Of a stretch of DNA of 64,000 nucleotides, positions 17,111-24,905 are shown piece after piece (within the stretch, counting starts at the first letter, position 1; the number at the start of each line of letters is the position of its first letter). A model generated the notes under the pieces. It made no database searches, had not been told where the DNA came from, and saw nothing but the letters and a program-made list of their open reading frames with translations. The DNA is from Solwaraspora sp. WMMD792 (GTDB lineage Bacteria > Actinomycetota > Actinomycetes > Mycobacteriales > Micromonosporaceae): NCBI RefSeq assembly GCF_029626105.1, contig NZ_JARUBH010000009.1, positions 7,062,011 through 7,126,010 on the forward strand. The letters are read 5' to 3'. Made by a program: the position numbers and the translations under genes.

Positions 17111-17140
17111 TTGACGTGCGAACCATACTTCGCGAATACT
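17111..17140 (+). promoter_or_regulatory. Candidate promoter for the riboswitch-terC transcript
   Basis: TTGACG at 17111-17116 and AATACT at 17135-17140 lie 18 bp apart, overlapping the palindrome TTCGCGAA (17129-17136). The expected start is just upstream of the riboswitch aptamer, giving a leader of about 155 nt. The rest of the 16990-17305 gap is the riboswitch and its expression platform. Confidence 0.45.
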
Positions 17141-17151
17141 TGTACGTAGTT

Positions 17152-17254
17152 CGAGGGGGAGTACCCGCGTACCGCCGCGTCGTCGTCAACACGGGCCCGG
17201 ACCTGCCGCGCCCCGGCGACGCAGCCACCACCCGGTGGCCTGGGGAGACCTTCG
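17152..17254 (+). promoter_or_regulatory. yybP-ykoY manganese riboswitch aptamer
   Basis: The leader carries the two conserved loops of the yybP-ykoY class: GGGGGAGTA at 17155-17163 (L1) and GTCGTCAACACG from about 17179 (L3). It closes with GAGACCTTCG at 17245-17254. The first and last bases can form P1 (CGAGGG with CCTTCG, one G-U pair). The family is known to sense Mn2+ and often precedes TerC-like and other Mn-exporter genes, exactly the gene found 51 nt downstream. Identification is by eye; a covariance-model score was not computed. Confidence 0.8.
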
Positions 17255-17300
17255 TCCAGTAGCGCCGGCCCTGACCACGGGTCGGCCGGGCGAAAGGTCT
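17246..17300 (+). promoter_or_regulatory. Riboswitch expression platform sequestering the terC ribosome site
   Basis: The 3' strand of the aptamer P1 (AGACCTTCG, 17246-17254) is complementary, with one bulged A, to CGAAAGGTCT (17291-17300), which contains the AAAGG ribosome site of terC. A strong hairpin (CCGGCC..GACC with GGTC..GGCCGG, 17265-17289) brings the two arms together. When P1 forms with Mn2+ bound, the ribosome site would be released. That predicts translational activation by metal. Confidence 0.65.
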
Positions 17301-17305
17301 GTCCG

Positions 17306-18337
17306 TTGACCGTTTCCTGGTGGGTCTGGGTCGCGCTGATGCTGGCGGTCGCCGCGATGTTGGCCGTCGACCTGTTCCTGCACCGCGACAACCACGTCAT
17401 CGGCTTCCGTGAGGCCGCCATCTGGTCCGGCGTCTGGATCGCCGCCGGCCTGCTGTTCGGCGTACTGCTGTGGGCCTGGCAGGGCGGCGAGGTCGCCGGC
17501 ACCTACTACGCCGGCTACCTGATCGAGAAGGCGCTGTCGATCGACAACGTCTTCGTCTTCGCGCTGGTCTTCAGCTACTTCGCCGTCCCGGCCGCGTACC
17601 AGCACAAGGTGCTGTTCTGGGGCGTCATCGGCGCCCTGGTGTTCCGGCTGGTGTTCATCTTCGTCGGCGCCGAGCTGCTGGAGACGTTCTTCTGGACCGC
17701 GTACCTGTTCGGCGCGTTCCTCGTCTACACCGGCTACAAGATGGCCTTCCGGCACGACGAGCAGACCCCACCGGACCGCAACCCGGTGGTCCGCCTGGTC
17801 CGCCGGGTCATCCCCACCGACCCCGCCTACCACGGCGAGAAGTTCTTCACCCGCGTCGACGGCAAGCGCGTCGCGACCCTGCTGTTCGTCGTCCTCATCG
17901 CGGTCGAGGCCACCGACCTGATCTTCGCCATCGACTCGATCGCGGCGATCCTGGCCATCAGCACCAGTACGTTCATCGTCTGGACGGCGAACGCCTTCGC
18001 CATCCTCGGGCTGCGCAGCCTCTACTTCTGCCTCGCCGGGCTGCTGCGCCGATTCGTTCACCTGCACTACGGCTTGGCGGTGCTGCTCGCCTTCGCCGGC
18101 GTCAAGCTGATCCTCTCCGAGACCCCGGTCGGCAAGCTGCCCATCCCGGTCACCCTCGGGGTCATCGTCGTCACCATCGCGGTGTCGATCATCTGGAGCC
18201 TGCGCAGCACCAGCGGAACCGGCGGCGGTGACGCCATCGGCGGCGGTGGCGACGACGTCAGCGGGCCGGACGCCGGTGTCTCCGGTGCCCGACCCGCTGA
18301 ACCAGCTGATCAACCTGACCGTTCAGTTGTCAGATGA
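17306..18337 (+). CDS. TerC-family membrane protein, probable Mn2+ exporter
   Basis: 343-residue integral membrane protein with about eight or nine hydrophobic helices. Family hallmarks are KALSIDNVFVFALVFSYF (about residues 79-96) and VEATDLIFAIDSIAAILA (about 202-220), whose acidic residues sit inside helices, and a Gly/Asp-rich hydrophilic C-terminal tail. TTG start, with AAAGG 8 nt upstream held inside the riboswitch platform. Several TerC members (Alx, MeeF/MeeY) are linked to manganese efflux. The manganese riboswitch supports the same role here better than tellurite resistance. Confidence 0.9.
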   Translation: MTVSWWVWVALMLAVAAMLAVDLFLHRDNHVIGFREAAIWSGVWIAAGLLFGVLLWAWQGGEVAGTYYAGYLIEKALSIDNVFVFALVFSYFAVPAAYQHKVLFWGVIGALVFRLVFIFVGAELLETFFWTAYLFGAFLVYTGYKMAFRHDEQTPPDRNPVVRLVRRVIPTDPAYHGEKFFTRVDGKRVATLLFVVLIAVEATDLIFAIDSIAAILAISTSTFIVWTANAFAILGLRSLYFCLAGLLRRFVHLHYGLAVLLAFAGVKLILSETPVGKLPIPVTLGVIVVTIAVSIIWSLRSTSGTGGGDAIGGGGDDVSGPDAGVSGARPAEPADQPDRSVVR

Positions 18338-18347
18338 TGGTCCGGCC

Positions 18348-18362
18348 CGTCGTCAGACGACG
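18348..18362. terminator. Short hairpin at the convergent terC/protease junction
   Basis: CGTCGT and ACGACG flank a 3-nt loop across the 15-nt gap and the protease stop. It may help termination but is small. Confidence 0.35.
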
Positions 18363-20200
18363 GTGCAGGGCGTTCCGTTCAAGGTGAACGCGGTCGGCTC
18401 CGCGGTCCCCGAACCGGTGCCGTTGAACCCGATGTTCGCCGTGCCCTGCGGCAGCAGCGTCGAGTTCCACGTCAACGAGGTCGCGGTGACGTCCTGGCCG
18501 CTCGTACCGTAGGTGGCGGACCACCCGCTGCCGAACGAGTGCCCACTGGGCAGGGTGAAGGCCAGGGTCCAGCCGTTGATCGTACTGGTGCCGGTGTTGG
18601 TGATGACGATGTTGCTGGTGAACGTGGAGCCACCGCTGTTGATCGTGTAGGACACCTGGCAGGTGCCCGCCCCCGTCGGCGTGTTGACGGTGACCGCCGA
18701 CGAGAACGACGACAGGTTTCCGGCCGCGTCCTCAGCCCGTACCCGGAACTGGTAGCCGGTCCCCGGGGTCAGCCCGGTCGCCAGGAACGAGTTCGTCGCC
18801 GAGGTGCCGGCCGGCGTGAACGTACCGCCGCCGGTGGCCCGCTCGATCTCGTAGCCGACCACCCCGACGTTGTCGGTTGACGCGGTCCAGGTCAGCGTGG
18901 CCGAGGTCGCGGTCACACCCGAAGCCACCGGGGTGCCGGGGGTCGACGGCGCGACAGTGTCGGTCGACGTGCTACCCGGGTCGGCGTACAGCAGCAGGTT
19001 CGGCGACCCGGTGCCGATGCCGCTCAGCACGTTGCTGGTGGCCGCGCTCAGCAGCGCCGCCTTGGCCTGCGCCATCGTCGCGCTCGGGTTGGTCTCCAGG
19101 TACCGGGCCACCCAGCCGGTCACGTGCGGAGCGGCCATCGAGGTGCCCGACCAGCCGGAGGCGACGGCGCTGTCGCTGCTGTTGCCGGCCGAGGTGATGC
19201 TGTTGCCCGGAGCGAAGACGTCGATGCAGGAGCCGTAGTTGGAGCTGGACCACCGGCTGTCGGTGATGGTGGTCGCGCCCACCACGATGCCGTCCGGCGA
19301 CCGCGGGTTGTTGTTGCAGGCGTCGCTGTTGTTGTTGCCCGCCGCGAACACCGCCAGCACCCCGGCGTCGATCATGTTCTGGGCGGCCGTGTTCACCACG
19401 ACGCCGTAGTTCTGCAGACTGAGATTCGCCACCGAGCGCGGCGGTGCGTTCGTCGCCACCCAGTCCATGCCCTCGATGAGGTCCGCGTTGGTGCCGCCGT
19501 TGCTGCAGTTCAGCACCCGCACGTCGCGGATCTGCACGTCCTTGGCGACGCCGTACGTGGCGCCACCGACGGTGCCGGAGACATGCGTGCCGTGGCCGTG
19601 GCAGTCGCCTGGGCTGTTGCCGTCGTTGACGGCGTCGTAGGCCCACTGCGCCCGGGTGCCGAAATCGTCGTGCGTGGTACGGATCCCGCTGTCCAGGACG
19701 AACACGGTGGTCCCGGTGCCGTCGGTGTCGTAGCTGAACTCCTGGTCGAGCGGGAGGTTCCGCTGGTCGACGCGGTCCAGACCCCAGGACGGGGGATTGG
19801 GCTGGGTGGTCGCGCCACCACCGGTCACAGCTGGCTCGACGGCCTGGACCACGGCGTCGGCCTGGACGTACTCGACGTTCGGGTTGGCCCGCACCGCCTC
19901 GAGAGCGTCGGCGTCGAGCTTCGCGGAGAATCCGTTCAGCACCGTCGCGTACGGGTGGACCTCCCGGCCACCGGCCCGCTCGGCGACCACCACAGGGTCG
20001 TTCGCCGCGCCGCCGGTGAGCGGCTGGTCCTTGAGAACGACAATGTAGCCGCCGTTAGGCGTGCCATTCTCGGCAGGTAGCAGGGGAGCGGGAGAAGTCG
20101 CCGATTGAGCCATCGCTGGAGTGGCGCCGAGAACTACCAGAAGTGCGGAAGTCGCGGCTGTCGCGATTGCCTGGCGACGGTATCGATGCGGTCTGGACAT
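18353..20200 (-). CDS. Secreted subtilisin-like protease (S8) with FnIII and CBM2
   Basis: 615 residues: Sec signal peptide (1-31), I9 propeptide inhibitor (about 48-120), S8 catalytic domain (about 140-405), fibronectin type III domain (about 415-505), and a C-terminal CBM2-like module (about 510-615, cysteines in GTCQVSY and TPCTVV). Catalytic triad: D170 in FVLDSGI, H203 in HGHGTHVSG, S354 in GTSMAAPH; oxyanion asparagine in FAAGNNN. This is the proteinase K/aqualysin subgroup. Autoprocessing of the propeptide is expected. ATG 20200 has AGGAGG 12-13 nt upstream, a rather long spacing. A CBM2 on a protease is notable. Confidence 0.94.
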   Translation of the reverse strand: MSRPHRYRRQAIATAATSALLVVLGATPAMAQSATSPAPLLPAENGTPNGGYIVVLKDQPLTGGAANDPVVVAERAGGREVHPYATVLNGFSAKLDADALEAVRANPNVEYVQADAVVQAVEPAVTGGGATTQPNPPSWGLDRVDQRNLPLDQEFSYDTDGTGTTVFVLDSGIRTTHDDFGTRAQWAYDAVNDGNSPGDCHGHGTHVSGTVGGATYGVAKDVQIRDVRVLNCSNGGTNADLIEGMDWVATNAPPRSVANLSLQNYGVVVNTAAQNMIDAGVLAVFAAGNNNSDACNNNPRSPDGIVVGATTITDSRWSSSNYGSCIDVFAPGNSITSAGNSSDSAVASGWSGTSMAAPHVTGWVARYLETNPSATMAQAKAALLSAATSNVLSGIGTGSPNLLLYADPGSTSTDTVAPSTPGTPVASGVTATSATLTWTASTDNVGVVGYEIERATGGGTFTPAGTSATNSFLATGLTPGTGYQFRVRAEDAAGNLSSFSSAVTVNTPTGAGTCQVSYTINSGGSTFTSNIVITNTGTSTINGWTLAFTLPSGHSFGSGWSATYGTSGQDVTATSLTWNSTLLPQGTANIGFNGTGSGTAEPTAFTLNGTPCTVV

Positions 20201-20749
20201 AGGAGAAACTGGCCTCCTGGGCGCGGTGACGCATGGACTACCGGTGAATTGACGGCTTGCCCGGCTCGTCAGCTGCCGGGATCACCGGGCGCTGTGGCCG
20301 GACAGAGTGCTCGAGCCCCGTCTGCTGCAATGAGAGCACGGGTGTCGGCGTTCGCCAATGCCCGGACTATTTGAAACCTGAATGAACTATGTTAAGGATG
20401 CGGGGTGGCCAGGGGCTGTTCACAGGATCGAAAAAAGCGACTGCCCACGTGATTGCTCTCACGTTGCCAAACGATGCACTGGTCGATCTGCACCGGTCGT
20501 GCGCCCTCTCGGGGCTGCCGGGCTACTGCGCCGCCGGGGTTGTCGGCGAGAGCGGGTTGGGCCGCCGGCTGCGGGCACCAGCAGCTCAGCAGGATAGTGA
20601 TCCGTCGATCCCGCGACCACCGGTGCTGTCGCAAGCCCGGGAACATCGGCCCAGCCCGGTCTCAGACATGGGTGTCACCGGTACTTTCGGCGCAGTCCGG
20701 GGCGGGGTGCGTTGCCCGTTCACAGTGCGAGTGGTGTCGGGAGTCGGCG
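20201..20749. other. 549-bp intergenic region without a convincing gene
   Basis: It lies between the divergent protease and epimerase genes and must hold both promoters. The middle (about 20360-20410) is AT-richer than its surroundings. Open frames here lack ribosome sites and domain-like sequence. No strong hairpin or RNA gene was recognised. Confidence 0.6.
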
Positions 20750-21766
20750 ATGAGTGGTGAGCAGGTGCTGGTGACAGGAGGCTCCGGCTTCGTCGGGGCG
20801 CACTGCGTCGTACGACTGCTGCTGCAGGGGTACCGGGTGCGTACCACGGTGCGTTCGGCGGGTCGTGCCGCCGACGTACGCACGATGCTGCAGACGGGGG
20901 GAGCGGAACCGGGTGACGCGCTCAGCTTCGCCGTGGCCGACCTGACTGCCGACGACGGCTGGGCCGAGGCGGTGGCCGGATGCGACTACGTACTCCACGT
21001 CGCCTCTCCGGTGCCGCTGGCCGAGCCCCGCGACGAGAACGAACTCATCGCGCCGGCACGCGACGGGGTGCTGCGGGTGCTGGGCGCGGCACGTACGGCC
21101 GGGGTGAAACGTACGGTGCTGACGTCGTCGATCGCGACGGTAAAGCACGGTCACCCGGCAGACAAGCGGCTGTTCACCGAACAGGACTGGACCGATCCGG
21201 AACAGGGGCGGGTCTCCGCGTACGCGAAGTCGAAGCTGCTCGCCGAACGCGCCGCCTGGGACTTCGTGCGTAAGGACGGCCAAGGCATGGAGTTGGTGGT
21301 GGTGAACCCGGTCGGCATCTTCGGTCCGGCCCTCGGACCGGACAAGTCCCTGTGGTCAGAACAGATCGACCGGATGCTGACCGGACGCCAGCCCGTCCTG
21401 GCCCGGATCCACATCGGTGTGGTCGACGTACGGGACGTCGCAGACCTACACGTACGGGCGATGACCGATCCGGCGGCGGCCGGGGAGCGGTTCCTGGCCA
21501 GCGCCGGCACCATGTCGATGCGGGACATTGCGGTGTTGCTGCGTACCCGGCTCGGTGACGAGGCTGACCGGGTGTCGACGCGGGTGCTGCCGGACTGGGC
21601 GGTGCGTCTCGCCGCCAGGTTCAGCCCGCGGATCGCGTTCGTGTTGCCTGAGCTCGGGGCGGTACGCGAGGCGTCGAGCGAGAAGGCTCGTCGGATGTTG
21701 GGCTGGCAGCCCCGGCCGGCTGAGGAAGCCGTCATCGACATGGCGAACAGCCTGATCCAACGCTGA
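20750..21766 (+). CDS. NAD(P)-dependent epimerase/dihydroflavonol-reductase-like SDR
   Basis: 338-residue extended SDR. The Rossmann motif VLVTGGSGFVGAHCV is at residues about 5-20, the active-site Y-x3-K appears as SAYAKSKLLAE, with VLTSSIATV upstream (catalytic Ser/Thr) and VNPVGIFGPALGPD downstream. It resembles bacterial homologues of dihydroflavonol-4-reductase/cinnamyl-alcohol dehydrogenase-type reductases that reduce carbonyls with NADPH. ATG 20750 has GGGAG about 6 nt upstream. It stands alone and converges on a hypothetical gene. Physiological substrate unknown. Confidence 0.9.
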   Translation: MSGEQVLVTGGSGFVGAHCVVRLLLQGYRVRTTVRSAGRAADVRTMLQTGGAEPGDALSFAVADLTADDGWAEAVAGCDYVLHVASPVPLAEPRDENELIAPARDGVLRVLGAARTAGVKRTVLTSSIATVKHGHPADKRLFTEQDWTDPEQGRVSAYAKSKLLAERAAWDFVRKDGQGMELVVVNPVGIFGPALGPDKSLWSEQIDRMLTGRQPVLARIHIGVVDVRDVADLHVRAMTDPAAAGERFLASAGTMSMRDIAVLLRTRLGDEADRVSTRVLPDWAVRLAARFSPRIAFVLPELGAVREASSEKARRMLGWQPRPAEEAVIDMANSLIQR

Positions 21767-21786
21767 ACGGCTGCCCGCTGACCGGG

Positions 21787-22422
21787 TCAGTTCAGTAGCC
21801 GCTCGGCCCAGTAGATCTGCCGGTCGGGGCCGACGCTGATCAGAGCGACCATCAGGTCGTCGACGGCGGCGGGAGCGGACGCGATCGCGAACTCGGGTGG
21901 CGTCTGGGGATGTGCCGGGTGCAGGACGAAGGAGTACGTGACGGGGGTGGCGTCGACCGACGTGACCACGACGACGCTGCCGGAGGTATAGAAGCCGCCG
22001 TTGATCTCGCGGTCACCGACGCCCTGCAGCCAGGGATAGCGCTCTTCAACAGCGTTGAGTACGCCGTCGGAGCCTGATCCGACCTGGTCCGGTCGATTCG
22101 ACCTGGTGGAGATGATCCCGGGCAGGGTGCGGGTCCGTTTGTCGATCACCGCGATGATTAGCATCGCGCCGGGTTTCGGCTGCGGTGGCGGCGTCCACCT
22201 GACCTGGCCGAGGAGGACCTGGGCGCCGTCGGAGGGAACTACCAGCTGTTGACCGTCGAAGGCGGCGTCCGCGGTCGCTTGGTCGACCAGCCGCAGCGTC
22301 GCGGTCGGCTTCAGGATCTCCGGCCCGTACGGCGACCGATGGTGCCACCACCGCCACCCGGTCAGGGTGACCACGATGACTACGGCTATCGTGCCGAGAG
22401 CCAGCATTCGCCGTCGTGTCAC
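21787..22422 (-). CDS. Hypothetical membrane-anchored protein
   Basis: 211 residues: one N-terminal hydrophobic helix (about 7-24) that could be a signal anchor, followed by an extracytoplasmic domain of mixed beta pattern with no recognised motif. No lipobox cysteine. It converges on the epimerase gene and is divergent from the next membrane protein gene. Function not recognised; codon use and the membrane anchor support a real gene. Confidence 0.65.
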   Translation of the reverse strand: MTRRRMLALGTIAVVIVVTLTGWRWWHHRSPYGPEILKPTATLRLVDQATADAAFDGQQLVVPSDGAQVLLGQVRWTPPPQPKPGAMLIIAVIDKRTRTLPGIISTRSNRPDQVGSGSDGVLNAVEERYPWLQGVGDREINGGFYTSGSVVVVTSVDATPVTYSFVLHPAHPQTPPEFAIASAPAAVDDLMVALISVGPDRQIYWAERLLN

Positions 22423-22557
22423 AGTGGAAGCTAATCACATCACCCGCACCATAAGCCACTACCGGTTCTCTTGGCAGCCGTTTTCCGCCTCCCAGAAGAG
22501 CCAGGGGCTACGGGAGAGAGACTTTAGGGACACCATCGGGCGCATGCGTCACAGGGT

Positions 22558-23733
22558 TTGGAGAACGTCGTCCGGACATACCTCCTGAGCGCATACCGTC
22601 GCATCATGGCATCGAGGGCGAGAAGGCGGGAGTGTCCCCAACCGCCGAGAGTGGCGGAGGGGCCACCGCTGCGTGGATTCCTCTTTGGTGCCACATGGCG
22701 TCAGAACGTTCTAGCGCGCGCTGACTATCTCGAAAGCATGGCCGCACTTATCCGTGTCAGGGACTGTGCCGACATGAGGCGAGCGTCACTCCATAGCGTA
22801 TGTGAGTCTCTCAGAAAGGCCCGGAGTGCGGCCCGGCGTCGTGGAATTCTCAACGGAACGATGGAGTGTGCATGGCTCAGTATCCAGGCCGCCGAGTTGT
22901 TGATTCTGGAGATGCTCGATACAAAGGATCTACAGGGCTGGCTGCCGTCCGTCCTGGAGTTGGCCAAAGGTCGTCTGAAGGCGGACGACTGTCGTGTCGT
23001 CGAGCTACGGCGGCAATCCTCTCGATGTGGGCGGTGGCTGGTAGGGGGAAGCCAACCGGAGGAGCTCCGGTGCGCCATGAAGGCCGCCCTGGTCGGCGTT
23101 CATTTGGCGATGAACAAGTATTACTCACGTATCCGGAGGCTGCGGAATGCGATGTGGTCCGCGACAATGTTGACTACGGCCACCGTTGTCGCGCTTGCCA
23201 TTTGGGGTGCCTGTGCCCCGGAAACGCTCAGTCTCTGCTTCGGCTATCCGGACGATCTGGTCTGTCCGCATGACAGGGCGACGACGGGACAGGGCCCCGA
23301 GCGTCAAGTCCCAGCGGACGATCCACAGACTGAGCCGGACCGTATCGACGTCCTTTTGGTTCTGGTGTACGGCTTCATGGGTGCCGTTCTTGTGGGTATT
23401 GCAATGCTAGCCAAAATCCGCGAGTCGGCAGTGCCCTACGACTTGTCGCTCGCCTCGACTGTTCTCAAGCTGCCGGTTGGTGCACTATCCGCTTTTATCG
23501 GGATAATATTTGTTCGGGGAGAGTTTGTTCCTGGGCTGACGCAGCTCGACACAGGGGCACAGATCCTTGGCTGGAGCGCCGCTTTCGGGGGCGCCCAATA
23601 CTCGGTCACCAGACTTCTCGACAAGCGGGTCAGTGAGGTTGTCAATGATTCGCGCGACGGGTCGGATCCCAAAGAAAGTCCGGATTCCAAGAATCGGTGG
23701 CGTGATGGAGACGAAGTCAGGGCTCTGCAGTAG
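22558..23733 (+). CDS. Hypothetical protein with C-terminal membrane helices
   Basis: Up to 391 residues from TTG 22558; ATG 22606 gives 375. The N-terminal half is basic and Cys/Arg-rich, predicted helical and soluble. The C-terminal half has about four hydrophobic helices (around SATMLTTATVVALAIWG, VLLVLVYGFMGAVLVGIAML, LKLPVGALSAFIGIIFV and the QILGWSAAFGGAQYSV stretch), then a charged tail. The gene is visibly AT-richer, with codons unlike its neighbours, suggesting recent transfer. It lies just left of the long duplication. No family recognised. Confidence 0.65.
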   Translation: MENVVRTYLLSAYRRIMASRARRRECPQPPRVAEGPPLRGFLFGATWRQNVLARADYLESMAALIRVRDCADMRRASLHSVCESLRKARSAARRRGILNGTMECAWLSIQAAELLILEMLDTKDLQGWLPSVLELAKGRLKADDCRVVELRRQSSRCGRWLVGGSQPEELRCAMKAALVGVHLAMNKYYSRIRRLRNAMWSATMLTTATVVALAIWGACAPETLSLCFGYPDDLVCPHDRATTGQGPERQVPADDPQTEPDRIDVLLVLVYGFMGAVLVGIAMLAKIRESAVPYDLSLASTVLKLPVGALSAFIGIIFVRGEFVPGLTQLDTGAQILGWSAAFGGAQYSVTRLLDKRVSEVVNDSRDGSDPKESPDSKNRWRDGDEVRALQ

Positions 23734-23864
23734 AGGGCGACGATACTCCTGCGCCGGGATCGATCGTCATCAAGGGTGTCGCGGGACGCGGCTGTCATTA
23801 GTCTCCGGGGTGGGCCGGCGACGTGCGCCTCTATCCCGTGTACGCAATGCCTACTGGTTGAGTC

Positions 23865-23902
23865 TGATGCCACAGGTGCATCAAGATGCACCTGTGGCAT
23901 CA
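23865..23902. repeat. Perfect 17-bp inverted repeat with 4-nt loop (left copy)
   Basis: TGATGCCACAGGTGCAT pairs perfectly with its complement around the loop CAAG. No U-tract follows. It lies 67 bp inside the direct repeat, downstream of the membrane protein gene and upstream of the Nudix pseudogene, so it could end the former transcript. Confidence 0.85.
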
Positions 23903-24055
23903 GGTCTCCGGAAGCGCCATGGGATTCCTCGGAGGAACCCGAGCCGGCGGTCGAGTCGGCGGCAGCCCGGGCGGTGCGGCTGAGAGGGCAGCACTTCTCT
24001 CGGGCTGTATGGATAGGCTGGCCGGCATGGGTAGGCGACGGGTGACGAACGGCCG

Positions 24056-24643
24056 TTGCTGGGCCGGACTGGCGGCGACCGCAGTCCTGAGCAGGCCGAC
24101 GCCCATCGCTGGCACGTGTTTGGACGACGGACCGTGTACGAGCGGCGGCCGTGGGTCAGTCTCGACCTGGTCGATGTCCAGCCGCCCGGCGGCGGGCGGT
24201 TCGAGCACCATGTCGTGCGGCTGTTTCGTGCGGCTATCGGCGTTGTCGTCAACGATCGGGACCAGGTGTTGATGCTGTGGCGGCACCGGTTCGTGCCGGA
24301 CCAGTGGGGGTGGGAGCTGCCCGGCGGGATCGTCGACGAGGGCGAGAGCCCGGAGACAGCCGTAGCGCGGGAGGTCGAAGAGGAGACCGGCTGACGGCCG
24401 AACGCGATGCGTCGACTGATCTCGTACCAGCCGATGGTCGGCATGGTCGACTCGCCGCACGACGTCTACTACGCCCGAGGTGCGACGTATATCAGTCGGC
24501 CCGTCACGTCCGACGAGGCCGGCGAGGTCGCATGGGCGCCGCTCGCCGGAGTCCGGCGGCTCCTCGACCGGAACGAGATCCTGGGTTCCGGATCGATCGT
24601 CGGACTGCTGCACGTGCTGGCGTTCGGCCTGCCAGAGGGCTGA
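24056..24643 (+). pseudogene. Nudix hydrolase interrupted by an in-frame TGA (left copy)
   Basis: The frame reads through 195 codons as a normal actinobacterial Nudix (MutT-like, ADP-ribose-pyrophosphatase type) protein, except for a TGA at 24392-24394. The Nudix box is complete: GGIVDEGE, then AREVEEETG. The stop falls directly after it, where homologues normally have tryptophan (TGG to TGA). The C-terminal half resumes in the same frame (RPNAMRRLISYQPMVGMVDSP). The first piece (112 residues) lacks about 40% of the fold and is unlikely to work. Likely start TTG 24056. Confidence 0.85.
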
Positions 24644-24672
24644 ACCGCTGAGGGCTGCGACAGGCGTTTTCG

Positions 24673-24801
24673 TCAGGCGGCGAGGCCGAGGAGTTCGGTG
24701 GCGCGGGTGGTGAAGTGGCGTACCTCGGGGAGGCTGGCGTACGGCTTCATGCGATGTTGGAGGTCCTTGACGGTCTCCAGGGTGCGGGACGAGTTGACGG
24801 T
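24673..24801 (-). pseudogene. Duplicated 3' end of the HTH-TPR regulator gene
   Basis: Identical to the last 43 codons (with stop) of the intact regulator at 27326-28687. It is cut off at the IS boundary and has no start, so it is a by-product of the long duplication. Confidence 0.88.
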
Positions 24802-24815
24802 CCTGACTCTTATCA
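24802..24815 (+). repeat. Left terminal inverted repeat of the IS
   Basis: CCTGACTCTTATCA; pairs with 26437-26450 at 12 of 14 positions. Confidence 0.75.
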
Positions 24816-24905
24816 CGGGGCTGGGTTTTGGCGGACCGTAGTTCGCTGACCTGGGGTTTTGGTGTGGTGGATGTGCACTAAACCGTGGCGTCTAGGCTGT
24901 CGGGT

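Larger units (their letters stand above)
23798..24801. repeat. 1,004-bp direct repeat, left copy flanking the IS element
   Basis: This segment recurs at 26451-27454 (offset 2,653), with no difference found in the stretches compared. The IS1634-type element lies exactly between the copies. It carries a perfect hairpin, a Nudix pseudogene and the last 43 codons of the regulator gene that is complete after the right copy. It is best read as an extremely long target-site duplication. Confidence 0.92.

Noticed and set aside
16539-17231. Long open extension of the beta-lactamase-family gene
   Set aside because: It covers the winged-helix regulator and lacks homologous sequence; a signal-like N-terminus begins at 16538.
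20389-20760. 123-codon open frame upstream of the epimerase
   Set aside because: No ribosome site, no domain-like pattern, and it runs into the real epimerase start.
24392-24394. Selenocysteine reading of the Nudix TGA
   Set aside because: There is no selenocysteine machinery in view, no suitable element downstream, and homologues have tryptophan here.
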